A stretch of 64,000 nt of DNA from Leptospirales bacterium (lineage in GTDB: Bacteria; Spirochaetota; Leptospiria; Leptospirales; Leptonemataceae), in assembly GCA_019694655.1 (NCBI GenBank), contig JAIBBN010000014.1, positions 21,062 through 85,061 on the forward strand. The letters are read 5' to 3'. Position numbers and translations under genes: made by a program. Position 1 is the first letter of the stretch. Each line of letters opens with the position of its first letter. This document shows, piece by piece, positions 35,941-44,916 of the stretch. The notes under the pieces are model-generated. The model made no database searches. It worked only from the letters and a program-made list of their open reading frames with translations, and was not told the origin of the DNA.

Positions 35941-37827
35941 GTGATAGCTCAGAACATTAAGAACCTGGCGGAGCTGTACCGCACGTCAGCAGAAAAGTAC
36001 GGCGATAAGCCCGCATTCTTGACGCGAGACAAGAAGAAGGTCTTTCACCCGATCAGCTTCAAGCAACTCTACGATCGCGGATGCGCGCTAGGCACGGCCT
36101 TGATCGATCTTGGCGTTCAAGCCCGCGAACATGTCGCCCTGCTGGCCGACAATCGCGAGGAATGGATCGTGGCCGACGCCGGCATCCTGCTTACAGGCGC
36201 TGCCGATGTACCTCGTGGAACGGATGTTACTGACCAGGATATTCAATACATCCTGGCGCACTCCGATGCCAAAGTTGTCTTTGTAGAACACAAGGCAATG
36301 CTGGATAAGCTGCAGGCCAATCGCGCCAAGCTTCCCAACGTCAAAGTTGTCATCATGATGGATAAGGAAACGCGTCCCGAGGGCGATGTTCTCCATATGT
36401 ACGACTTGATTGCCAAGGGCGAGCAGATGCGCGCCAGCGGCGATCGTCGCGTTGAAGAGCGGACGGCGCAAATCAAGCCTGACGATTTGTTCACGCTGAT
36501 CTACACCTCCGGCACCACCGGCACGCCCAAGGGCGTCATGCTGACCCACGCCAACATGGTGTATCAGGTTCAGAACATTCCGATCAATATCAATCCGAAC
36601 GATCGCATCACATCGATCCTTCCGGTGTGGCACATCTTCGAGCGAGTATTTGAGATGATTTCGGTCGGCGGCGGCGCTCCCGTTTACTACACCAATATTC
36701 GCAACCTTCGCGAGGACCTGGCTGCAGTGCGGCCAACCTTCATGGCCTCTGCGCCTCGCCTCTGGGAAAGCATCTATGAAGGTATCAAGAAGCGGGTCAC
36801 GGATGGACCGGCCATCAACCGCAGTCTCTTCAATGCCGCTTACTTTTGCGCCAAGAATTTCAAAGGCGCCGTACGCTTCCTGACCTTCAAGCAGTTGGAT
36901 ACCACCGGAAGAAATCCGATCGTGTCTTACCTGATCGCCAATCTGCAGATTTTGCGCCTGGTGATCTTCCTGCTGCCTTATCTGCTGCTGGATTTTGTTG
37001 TTCTGCGGAAAATCCGCGGCGCGACCGGCGGACAATTGCGCGGCTCGGTATCGGGAGGCGGCGCCCTGCCTTTGCACGTTGATATCTTCTTCAACGATAT
37101 TGGCATTCCGGTGCTGGAAGGTTATGGCATGACCGAAACCTGTCCGGTCATTTCCGTGCGCACCTTCAATAAGCTGGTAATCGGCAGCGTTGGTCCCATC
37201 TACAATGGCACCGAGCTGCGTCTGGTGGACATGTCCAGCGGCAACGTCATCTACCCGGGTCCCAAAGGCCGCGGGCGCAAGGGCGAAATCCATGTGAAGG
37301 GCCCGGGCGTAATGAAGGGCTACTACAAGAATCCGGAGGCCACGGAAAAAGTGCTGAAGGATGGCTGGATGAACACCGGCGACCTGGGCATGGTGACCTT
37401 CAACAATACGCTGAAGATCGTCGGCCGCTCCAAGGAAACAGTAGTTCTGCTGGGCGGCGAAAACGTTGAGCCGGTCCCAATCGAGAACAAGCTGCTGGAA
37501 TCGGCGCTGATCGACCAGTGCATGGTTGTGGGCCAGGACCAGAAATACCTGACCGTCTTGATCGTTCCCAATGCCGATGCCATGAAAGACTACGGCGCCA
37601 GCGTGGAAGCGATTGCTCGCAACAACGATGCATTGACGATGATGCGCGAAGAAGTGAAAACGCTGGTCAGCGGACAAACCGGCTTCAAGTCCTTTGAGCG
37701 GGTAGTCGATTGCCGTCTGGTGCCAAAAACCTTCGAGGTCGGCGACGAATTGACCAACCTCTTCAAGCTGAAGCGTCACTTGATCACCGAGAAGTATCAG
37801 GATTTGATCAAGACGATGTACGAGTAA
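35941..37827 (+). CDS. Long-chain acyl-CoA synthetase (AMP-forming)
   Basis: A 628-residue adenylate-forming ligase. The P-loop is TLIYTSGTTGTPKGVMLTH, the A5 motif GYGMTETCP, A7 TGDLG, A8 IVGRSKETVVLLGGENVEP. The inserted hydrophobic part about residues 330-350 (ILRLVIFLLPYLLLDFV) suggests membrane association, as in the FadD15-like eukaryotic-type synthetases. It activates fatty acids for lipid synthesis or degradation. The GTG start at 35941 follows a strong GGAGGGG-type site. It is followed by an intrinsic terminator. Confidence 0.9.
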   Translation: MIAQNIKNLAELYRTSAEKYGDKPAFLTRDKKKVFHPISFKQLYDRGCALGTALIDLGVQAREHVALLADNREEWIVADAGILLTGAADVPRGTDVTDQDIQYILAHSDAKVVFVEHKAMLDKLQANRAKLPNVKVVIMMDKETRPEGDVLHMYDLIAKGEQMRASGDRRVEERTAQIKPDDLFTLIYTSGTTGTPKGVMLTHANMVYQVQNIPININPNDRITSILPVWHIFERVFEMISVGGGAPVYYTNIRNLREDLAAVRPTFMASAPRLWESIYEGIKKRVTDGPAINRSLFNAAYFCAKNFKGAVRFLTFKQLDTTGRNPIVSYLIANLQILRLVIFLLPYLLLDFVVLRKIRGATGGQLRGSVSGGGALPLHVDIFFNDIGIPVLEGYGMTETCPVISVRTFNKLVIGSVGPIYNGTELRLVDMSSGNVIYPGPKGRGRKGEIHVKGPGVMKGYYKNPEATEKVLKDGWMNTGDLGMVTFNNTLKIVGRSKETVVLLGGENVEPVPIENKLLESALIDQCMVVGQDQKYLTVLIVPNADAMKDYGASVEAIARNNDALTMMREEVKTLVSGQTGFKSFERVVDCRLVPKTFEVGDELTNLFKLKRHLITEKYQDLIKTMYE

Positions 37828-37850
37828 GCTCCGGCGCCTGAGCGCTGGCC

Positions 37851-37886
37851 AACCCCGGTTGCCGTCAAAGGGCGCCGGGGTTTTTT
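37851..37886 (+). terminator. Intrinsic terminator after the acyl-CoA synthetase gene
   Basis: AACCCCGG (37851-37858) pairs with CCGGGGTT (37875-37882), with additional GC pairing in the interior, followed by a T run to 37886. Confidence 0.85.
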
Positions 37887-37916
37887 CTTGCCTGAACGCC
37901 CGGCCTCAGGCTCATC

Positions 37917-38885
37917 ATGCCTATGCGTCTGGCCCTCGACTTTCAATTGAGCTGGAAAGCGCGGCTTTTGCTGGCCGGCGTACTCATCGCCCTGGCGCTG
38001 CCAGCCATACTTGCCGACGGAGAGCGGCAGCGACTCTCCAGCCAGGAACGCAGCGGCGCCGCACCGGCCGATCAGTTTGTTCAACTGAGCGATGGCGTAA
38101 CGCACTTTGAGATTTCCGGTCCAGCAGCCGGCAAGCCAGTGATACTGGTCTGTGGCCTGGCTTCGCCTGTATACATCTGGGACCGCAGCGTGGAAGGCCT
38201 GACGGCCGCCGGCTTCCGAGTATTACGTTACGATCTTTACGGCCGCGGACTGAGCGATCGCCCGCGTCGAAGCTACAATTTACAGCTCTTTCTGCGGCAG
38301 CTTAGCGAACTTCGGCAGAAGACAGGCTTCGACCGACGAGCAGATATCATCGGCCTATCGATGGGCGGCGTCATCGTGACCGGGCACGTCCTCGAGCGTC
38401 CAGAGTGGATTGGAAAAGTTGCGCTCATTTCGCCGGCGGGCTTTCCGCTCGAGCTTCCGGCGCGCGCCAGGCTGGCATCGCTGCCGGCGCTGGGCGACTG
38501 GATGATTCTCAGCTTTGGCGACCAAATGCTGCTACGGGGATTGCACACCAATCTGGAACGTCAGGGTCTTTTCGAGAATTACCGCCGCAGTTTTGCCGCA
38601 CAGATGCGCTACGCTGGATTCAAAGCAGCCTTACTTTCCTCGCTGCGCAGTATGCCGCTTCAGAGTATGCGGCTGGCCTATTTGCAGGCCTACTCTGTGC
38701 AGAGGCCCCTGCTGCTCATCTGGGGAAAACAGGATCAGGTCATTCCTTTGAGCGTAGGCCAGCAGATGGCCGCAGAAATTCCAGGCGTCATCTTTCGGCC
38801 GATTGAAGGCGCAGGACACGTTTCTAACTGGGAAGCTCCAGAACTGGTCAATCCGCTGCTGCTGGAACGCCTGCGGTCTCCTTGA
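37917..38885 (+). CDS. Membrane-anchored alpha/beta hydrolase
   Basis: A 322-residue hydrolase with an N-terminal anchor (ARLLLAGVLIALALPAIL). The oxyanion loop is VCGLASPVYIW, the nucleophile in GLSMGG (Ser), a second acid region about KQDQVIPL, and the catalytic His in GAGHVSNWE. It would sit on the outer face of the inner membrane. Substrate unknown. Confidence 0.8.
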   Translation: MPMRLALDFQLSWKARLLLAGVLIALALPAILADGERQRLSSQERSGAAPADQFVQLSDGVTHFEISGPAAGKPVILVCGLASPVYIWDRSVEGLTAAGFRVLRYDLYGRGLSDRPRRSYNLQLFLRQLSELRQKTGFDRRADIIGLSMGGVIVTGHVLERPEWIGKVALISPAGFPLELPARARLASLPALGDWMILSFGDQMLLRGLHTNLERQGLFENYRRSFAAQMRYAGFKAALLSSLRSMPLQSMRLAYLQAYSVQRPLLLIWGKQDQVIPLSVGQQMAAEIPGVIFRPIEGAGHVSNWEAPELVNPLLLERLRSP

Positions 38886-38926
38886 CGATTCTGGCCCGAG
38901 CTGCAGTCTGTTCATCGAGGCCCTCC

Positions 38927-39241
38927 ATGTCTGAAGTGCTAGTGCTAACTGCAATCAACGAAGAGGAATTGGCCGAACAAATCTTGATTGATTTGGTCAG
39001 CGAGGGCTTCATTCTGAGCGGCAATATTATCCCCGTAAAGACTGTGTTCATGTGGGAAGGACAAATTCACATCGACGACGAATTCAAGCTGTTGATGAAG
39101 GCTCGTGAAGGCTACTACTCCGATATTGAACGGTACATTATGGACAAGCATCCCTACCGTTCGCCGGAGATCATCAAGGTTGATGCGAACTTTGGATCCG
39201 AAGAGTTTCGCAAGAAACTGATGTCAAATAAGAAGCTTTGA
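38927..39241 (+). CDS. cutA: CutA-like divalent-ion tolerance family protein
   Basis: A 104-residue CutA1-fold protein: NEEELAEQILIDLVSEGFILSGNI, FMWEGQIHIDDEFKLLMKA and HPYRSPEIIKVDANFGSEEF match the three family blocks. CutA trimers have a ferredoxin-like fold and an obscure role, historically linked to copper tolerance. Start at 38927 rather than an earlier codon that overlaps the hydrolase. Cytoplasmic. Confidence 0.85.
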   Translation: MSEVLVLTAINEEELAEQILIDLVSEGFILSGNIIPVKTVFMWEGQIHIDDEFKLLMKAREGYYSDIERYIMDKHPYRSPEIIKVDANFGSEEFRKKLMSNKKL

Positions 39242-39247
39242 GAGCGT

Positions 39248-41665
39248 CTAGACCTCGTAGCGCAGGCAAATTCGTTCGCTAAGATCAATCAAGACCGCGC
39301 TGCGGGAGCTGCTGCGCTGCAAACGGGCGCCCTCCAGCCGCAAGTTTCCGCCAGCGCGCAAGGCCGGCAGATTCAGCTCAGCGCTCTTGATTCCGCTACG
39401 TGCAATTTCAGGCGCTTCGATGAGCAATTCGCCGCGCCGTTCGCCCATTTGGCCGCTTATTCGCAGGCGCGCACCGCTGCCTACAGGAAAGGGGCCAAAA
39501 CGCAGTTCGCCGCCGTGCAGCTCCCGACGACGCAGACCCGCAAAGAGGCGCAATCGATCTTCGCGCACCGAAACTACAAATTCGCGCAACAGTAACAGCG
39601 CCTCGGCAAAGGCCCAGCCATGGAAGCCATCGCCCATGCAGCCGCCGCCAGTTTGCGGATGAATGCCCTCTGGATAAGTCCAGAATCCGGCAGCCGCCCG
39701 CAGCACCGCTTTCAATAGCTTTCGCGCGCGACGCACGTCGCCGAGGACAAACCAGCATTGCGCCAGCTGCAGGCTGAGATAGACGTTGTAGCCGGAATGA
39801 ATGATATTTTGAAGAAAGAGCCCCTGATCGCAAAAGCGTCGCTCGATTTGCCGCAAAGTATTGCGATTCTCGACATCGCTGAATAGACCCAATCGCAGCG
39901 GATAGAGTTCGGGCAGCCCGCCGATCATCCCGCAATCAAGCGGTCGTCCAGGGCCCGCCGGCAGGGCGCCCAGCCGTTCCAGATCTGCCGCCGCAATCTG
40001 GCGGAAGTCATTCCGATAGGACTCCAGCTCGCTGCGAAACCGCGAAGCTGCTGCGCTACGCTGCAATTGCTCGGCAATCTGCACGGTCTCTCGCAAACCG
40101 CCGATGCTCCAGAGGTTGTCCCAGTAGTAGTAGTCCGCCGGTCCCAGGTGTTCTGCGCTGAAGCCCGCCGGCAACAGTTTGCCCTGGTAGCCGCGACGGC
40201 GATGGTCGACGATCCACTCTGCGCCGCGCAGTACAGTCGAGAAGACTTCATTCAAGAGGCGCTGGTCGCCGGCCAGATCGGCAAAGCGCGCAATGGTCCA
40301 GATCGCCTGGCCATTGGAGTCCCACTCGCCCTCCTGCGAACGAAAGAAGCCATTGCGGTCAATACGCTCCGGATAACGCTCCACAACGCGGCGCGCTTTA
40401 TCGAGATAGTTCCAGGCCATCAGTGCCGACAGCATATAGGCGGCATCGCGAAAGAAGAACATGTGGTATGTATATGCGCCTGGCGTAATCACCTGCGCTG
40501 TTTGAAGGGATAGCAAGTGCCCGCGCATAGCCTGCGCCGCTTCGTTCCACTGCGGACGCGCACAATGAAATTCCGCGCCTCGCTCAGTCAGCTTGCGCCA
40601 CTTGCGCAGTGAGCGATTGATACCGCCGGTTACAGCGGCCGGGCGCAGATTGAAGATCCGCGCTGGATCGAAGATTGCGGCTGTTTGAAGATCTTTGATC
40701 TTACGCGCCCGGCCAGAGCGGTCGCGCACGTACTTCAATCGCGGCGGTCGACGCCGCTCGTTGCGAGCGGCGTTGGTGAAAAGATTATTGAGCAACTCGG
40801 CGTCTTGTTTGGTCAGGTGTTCGCGTTGGTAGTTACGGGCTACGAAAAGTATTTCGCCGCGACGTTTTAGTTGGTAGTGGAACACGGCCGTGCAGACGCC
40901 AAAGGGACATTCCGTTTCCAGCCAGGCCTGTCCGCGACGGATGGCATCGCCTTGCTCAAGATTGGAAAGCGCGATGCGATCCGGGGACTGCAGCAGCGAA
41001 ATTTCCGGCGACCCGTTGAGGGCGATGACGCCGCCCTCGCCTCCTCCGCCAGCGCTAATGGAACGATATTCAAGGCGCGAAATCGGCGCAGGCCCTTCAA
41101 CATTGAAGGGCCGTACACATAGACCGATGCGCGCCGGCGTTGCTCCGGTGTAGCGATAGCGCAGCGAACAGAGCAGGATCTCCGGATTTTCCGAACTGCC
41201 GGCGACGGTCCAGTCCGCTTGAAAATCCGCGCGTCGAAAGCTTGTACGAAAAACCGGCAGCCCGCGCACCAGCTTCTGTCGTATGCGGAAATCTCCAGGA
41301 GTGGGAGCAGTGTAGATCTGGTCGGCCTGGTAGAGAGCAAGTTCGAGGCTGTAGTAGCCGGCGACCGGCGAGACAGCCCCGGCTGGATCAACTACGGCAA
41401 AGGATTCGCCCTCCGGCGATCGAAGACCAGCCCAGTTGCGATGAGTGAGATTCACAGACAACATGGTCGCGCCGCGCGGAGCAAAACCCGGGCTGCGGTG
41501 ATCATATTGACGGGCCACCCAGTGCGGGCGGACAAACTCCGGATAAAATTGGAAAAAGGCGTAGTTCCACATGCCCGAGGCAAAGACCCGCGAGGCCATG
41601 GGCAGGTTTTCTACAGGCAAGGCCGCCTGGTGGGGATTGGCCAGCCGTACCGCCGAGGAAACCAA
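39248..41665 (-). CDS. Six-hairpin glycosidase-like protein
   Basis: 805 residues (TTG 41665; ATG 41599 is an alternative). The N-terminal beta-rich half (about residues 20-330) precedes an alpha/alpha six-hairpin barrel with HMFFFRDAAYMLSAL, GFFRSQEGEWDSNGQAIWTIARF and DYYYWDNLWSIGGL, as in GH15/GH63/GH94-type or amylo-glucosidase-like proteins. A C-terminal beta region follows. Acidic residues in EGEWDSNGQ and DYYYWDNLW are candidates for catalysis. The substrate is unknown; an alpha-glucan such as glycogen or trehalose is plausible. It is downstream of the STAS gene on the same strand with about 90 bp between them. Confidence 0.7.
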   Translation of the reverse strand: MVSSAVRLANPHQAALPVENLPMASRVFASGMWNYAFFQFYPEFVRPHWVARQYDHRSPGFAPRGATMLSVNLTHRNWAGLRSPEGESFAVVDPAGAVSPVAGYYSLELALYQADQIYTAPTPGDFRIRQKLVRGLPVFRTSFRRADFQADWTVAGSSENPEILLCSLRYRYTGATPARIGLCVRPFNVEGPAPISRLEYRSISAGGGGEGGVIALNGSPEISLLQSPDRIALSNLEQGDAIRRGQAWLETECPFGVCTAVFHYQLKRRGEILFVARNYQREHLTKQDAELLNNLFTNAARNERRRPPRLKYVRDRSGRARKIKDLQTAAIFDPARIFNLRPAAVTGGINRSLRKWRKLTERGAEFHCARPQWNEAAQAMRGHLLSLQTAQVITPGAYTYHMFFFRDAAYMLSALMAWNYLDKARRVVERYPERIDRNGFFRSQEGEWDSNGQAIWTIARFADLAGDQRLLNEVFSTVLRGAEWIVDHRRRGYQGKLLPAGFSAEHLGPADYYYWDNLWSIGGLRETVQIAEQLQRSAAASRFRSELESYRNDFRQIAAADLERLGALPAGPGRPLDCGMIGGLPELYPLRLGLFSDVENRNTLRQIERRFCDQGLFLQNIIHSGYNVYLSLQLAQCWFVLGDVRRARKLLKAVLRAAAGFWTYPEGIHPQTGGGCMGDGFHGWAFAEALLLLREFVVSVREDRLRLFAGLRRRELHGGELRFGPFPVGSGARLRISGQMGERRGELLIEAPEIARSGIKSAELNLPALRAGGNLRLEGARLQRSSSRSAVLIDLSERICLRYEV

Positions 41666-41757
41666 CCCGCTAACATCCGGATGCAGGCCAAATAAACGAG
41701 CGAGGGCGTTGATGATCCGGCGGCGAAGGCCGGGCTTGCCCGAGTGGCTGGGCGCGT

Positions 41758-42090
41758 TCAGCTGGCCAGAGCCTCTTCTTCGGTTTCGAATATATCAAAC
41801 ATGTCCATCAACTCTACGACTTCGAATACCTTGCGCACAGCAATAGAAAGGTTACAGAGCTTCAAGTTGCGTCCGCCATCTTTCAAAGTTCGCATCAACG
41901 AAACAAATACGCGAAGCCCGGAAGAGGACATATACTCCACGCCTTCCAGATTCAAAATGAAATGCTTGTCGGCAAACTTCTTGATCAGCTCGTTCAGCTT
42001 CGTTTCGATTTCTGAGGCTAGATGGACGTCCATGCGTCCGGAGAGGCTGACGACAACATAACCGCCCTTTTCCTTGAATGCCAGGCTCAT
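41758..42090 (-). CDS. STAS-domain anti-sigma factor antagonist
   Basis: A 110-residue single STAS domain of the SpoIIAA/RsbV type. The phosphorylation site is YMSSSGLRV (Ser56/Ser57). Such proteins bind an anti-sigma kinase when dephosphorylated and are inactivated when that kinase phosphorylates the serine. The gene lies 26 bp after the large protein that carries both a PP2C phosphatase and an anti-sigma-type kinase domain, its likely partner. Confidence 0.9.
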   Translation of the reverse strand: MSLAFKEKGGYVVVSLSGRMDVHLASEIETKLNELIKKFADKHFILNLEGVEYMSSSGLRVFVSLMRTLKDGGRNLKLCNLSIAVRKVFEVVELMDMFDIFETEEEALAS

Positions 42091-42116
42091 TTGCGCTCCT
42101 ATTCCACCGTCCCAGT

Positions 42117-44912
42117 TCAGGGTCTGTGTATGTCTTTCTCCATGGCCAGCAGGTTTTCACCGTCTTTTCGCTCGTAGCGAACCTGATCCATGAGCGATCG
42201 TATTAAGTAGACGCCAAAACCGCCCTTTCTGCGACCGGAGAGATTCTCGCGAACATCGGGTTCCTGGACCAGATCGGTCTCAAAGGGCCGACCGGAATCG
42301 CGAAAATTCATCTTCAATATATGGTTTGATTCAATCTGCAAGTGGCACTCAAACTCCGAGACGCCCTCCGCAAGGTCGCCGTAGGCGTGAACTACAATAT
42401 TTGTGGCTGCCTCATCGGAGACCAGCAGAATATCATCCAGCAAATCGCCAGAGATACCGTGGCGCAGGCAGATTCGACCGAGCTGATCGCGCAACTCCGG
42501 TACGCTGCTTCGGGTGGCTGGAAAATGGAGATTGTAATCTTGAAGGCCGGCTGGCGTGCCGAAAAAGCGCGCGACCAGCATGGTGAAGTCATCGCTCTGC
42601 AGACCTTCGCCGCTAAAACGCTGGACCTCGCCATAAATCGAATCAATGATTTCGGCCGGGGCTCGGTCCTGGAGCTTGCGCAGCGCTGTCAAATAGCGGT
42701 CCATTCCGTACTCTTCGTGAGAGTCGCTACGCACCGCCTCGATTACGCCGTCGGTATACAACGCCAGCATGTCTCCGGGAGCTACATGGGATTCGCCGCC
42801 GGTGTATCGTTGCATATGCGAGGCGCGCACGCCCAGCGGATGGCCGCGACCGCTCAACAACTCAACTTCGCCATTGGCGCGCAATAAGAGCATCTCATTG
42901 TGCCCCGCCGATGCATAGCGCAAGCGATTGGCATGAGGCTCATATCGCGCCAGAAACACGGTCACGAACATCCCGGATTGCGATTCTTCATACAGCAAAT
43001 CATTGGCTCGAGCCAGAATTTGGACAGGATCGCTTTCAGCTCGAATGATTGTCCGCAGGATGGAGCTGGAAATGGCCATGAACAATGCGGCCGGCAGCGA
43101 CTTCCCCGAGACATCGGCCACGAGTACGGTTACGGCGCCATGAGGTTCATGAACGTGAAAATCAAAAAAGTCGCCGCCGGTAGTGCGGGCCATTTCGGAA
43201 CGTCCGGCCAGCTCAACCAGCGCATGCTGTGGGAATGCGCCAGGCAGAATGTTGCGCTGGATTCGCGAAGTGATAGCGACTTCCTGCTCCATTGCTCGTT
43301 GGGCGGCAATTTGCTGGTTCAGCAGCTGGTTTTCATAGCCGCCGACCATCTGTGCTACAATGGTTGAGAGCAGTTGAAAATCATCTTCCAGGAAGATGCC
43401 GAGCGCCGGATCGGCCGCGCAAAATACGCCGTAGGGCTCGCTGCGCAAACTGCCGATCATGGGCAGCAAAATGCAGGTTGCGCTACGGTAGCGGCCGGGC
43501 GCGCCCAGTTCGCGCAGCTCGATATTGCCGTTGATGTCCTCAAGAAAGAGCGGTCGACAGCTGTCGAAAACTCGCTGGGCAAGGCCGGGCTGAACCGGTT
43601 CCGCTTGACTGAAGCTGCCAATGTTAACGGCCAATCGCAACAGGCCGCTGCTTTCGTCCTTGAGCAAAATGGAAAGTCGTTGAATGTTCATGCTTTCCCG
43701 GACGGACTCCAGTGTGCGTCGAAAAAGATCGCCCTCAGCGGAACTGCCCATCATTGCCGCAGCCGCAGCGTGCAGCGCCGAAGTTTCACGGAGCTTGCGT
43801 TCCAGCTCGAGGTTCGTACGCTGTAAGTCATCCAGCAGCGTTCGGCGTTGAACAGCGATCGCTACCGAATCGGAAAAGCTTTCAAAAATTTCGAGGTCGC
43901 TCCGGGTGAACGAGGAGCGATCAATCGTATTGATGACTTCCAGGACGCCAATGCACTCCTGATCAACCAGCAGCGGCGCTGCCATCAAGTTGCGGGTGAT
44001 GTTCTGACTGATCTCGTCTGCGCGGCGATAGATCCGCGGATCATTGAGCGCATCATTGACAACTACCGATTTTTTCTCCTGGGCGCAGAGGCCAACAATG
44101 CCCTGACCGCGCGGGATGCGCATACCCTGCAGTTCATCGTGCCCCTGGCCGGCGACAATATCGAAATACAGCTCTCCGGTAGCACGATCCATCAAAAACA
44201 AACTGGCGCTCTGTGCGCGCAGCACTCGGCGCGCGCTGTAGAGCACGGCCTCAACCAGTTCTTTCAGTTCCCTGGAGGAGTTGATCTGATTGGACACCTC
44301 CAGTACGGTATTCAGACGATAGTCCGATTCCTTGATTCGCTGCAGCAGGTGTGTGTTCTCCTGCAGCAGGAGCAGGCTCGACTTGAAGCTCAGAAAGATT
44401 TCGCGCGGCGTCCGCCCGGTCACTCCGTTGCGCAGCAAGATGGCGAAGGTTGCGGCAAAGCCCTTGATCAGATTGAAGTCAGCCTCAAAAAACTGATCCA
44501 GATAGATCGGTTCGCTCAGGGCGACGACGCCGAGGTCGCCCTCCTGCAAGCTCAGGTAGCCGCACATACTTGGCGCCGCCAGAGCGAAGTTCGCCGGCGC
44601 TTCCTGCTTCAGCCGTAGGCCAGAGAGGCCTGCTGGTCCGTAGAGCAGAGAGGCGCGCGATTGCAGCGCTGTTTCGGCCAGCGCTCGTAACGCCGGCGTA
44701 TCATCGCCCTTGCGGTGCGGTAAGAGATCGCCGTTTTCTGAAAAAAAATAGAAATTTCCGCGCCGCGCCTGGACCATGCGCGTCAATTCCATCAGAGCCA
44801 GATCAAGAATCTCGAGGACTTCTGGAAGCCTGCGCACCGCCAGTCGACCGCCGCTGACAGGCTCAAAGAGCGGCCGAAAGGCATGGCTCGCCTGGGCGTC
44901 GGGGGCATCCAT
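42117..44912 (-). CDS. GAF-PP2C-anti-sigma-kinase fusion (partner-switch controller)
   Basis: 931 residues. An N-terminal GAF-like region (about 30-165), GAF (205-360), a second GAF (375-530), a SpoIIE/RsbU-type PP2C phosphatase (545-785: GGDFFD 579-584, VADVSGKS 598-605, YTDGVIEA 719-726, SDDFTML 773-779) and a C-terminal RsbW/SpoIIAB-type ATPase (797-925: N-box DEAATNIVVHAY, DSGRPF, GGFGVYLI). Phosphatase and kinase functions, usually two proteins, are thus on one chain. It should add and remove phosphate from the STAS protein encoded next, in response to ligands of the GAF domains. No sigma-factor gene is visible nearby. It lies 4 bp after the TPR-Mrr gene. Confidence 0.9.
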   Translation of the reverse strand: MDAPDAQASHAFRPLFEPVSGGRLAVRRLPEVLEILDLALMELTRMVQARRGNFYFFSENGDLLPHRKGDDTPALRALAETALQSRASLLYGPAGLSGLRLKQEAPANFALAAPSMCGYLSLQEGDLGVVALSEPIYLDQFFEADFNLIKGFAATFAILLRNGVTGRTPREIFLSFKSSLLLLQENTHLLQRIKESDYRLNTVLEVSNQINSSRELKELVEAVLYSARRVLRAQSASLFLMDRATGELYFDIVAGQGHDELQGMRIPRGQGIVGLCAQEKKSVVVNDALNDPRIYRRADEISQNITRNLMAAPLLVDQECIGVLEVINTIDRSSFTRSDLEIFESFSDSVAIAVQRRTLLDDLQRTNLELERKLRETSALHAAAAAMMGSSAEGDLFRRTLESVRESMNIQRLSILLKDESSGLLRLAVNIGSFSQAEPVQPGLAQRVFDSCRPLFLEDINGNIELRELGAPGRYRSATCILLPMIGSLRSEPYGVFCAADPALGIFLEDDFQLLSTIVAQMVGGYENQLLNQQIAAQRAMEQEVAITSRIQRNILPGAFPQHALVELAGRSEMARTTGGDFFDFHVHEPHGAVTVLVADVSGKSLPAALFMAISSSILRTIIRAESDPVQILARANDLLYEESQSGMFVTVFLARYEPHANRLRYASAGHNEMLLLRANGEVELLSGRGHPLGVRASHMQRYTGGESHVAPGDMLALYTDGVIEAVRSDSHEEYGMDRYLTALRKLQDRAPAEIIDSIYGEVQRFSGEGLQSDDFTMLVARFFGTPAGLQDYNLHFPATRSSVPELRDQLGRICLRHGISGDLLDDILLVSDEAATNIVVHAYGDLAEGVSEFECHLQIESNHILKMNFRDSGRPFETDLVQEPDVRENLSGRRKGGFGVYLIRSLMDQVRYERKDGENLLAMEKDIHRP

Positions 44913-44916
44913 GGAT

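Noticed and set aside
36088..37779. 563-codon open frame on the minus strand
   Set aside because: It lies entirely antisense to the well-supported acyl-CoA synthetase gene; long antisense frames are expected in GC-rich DNA. No domain is recognisable.
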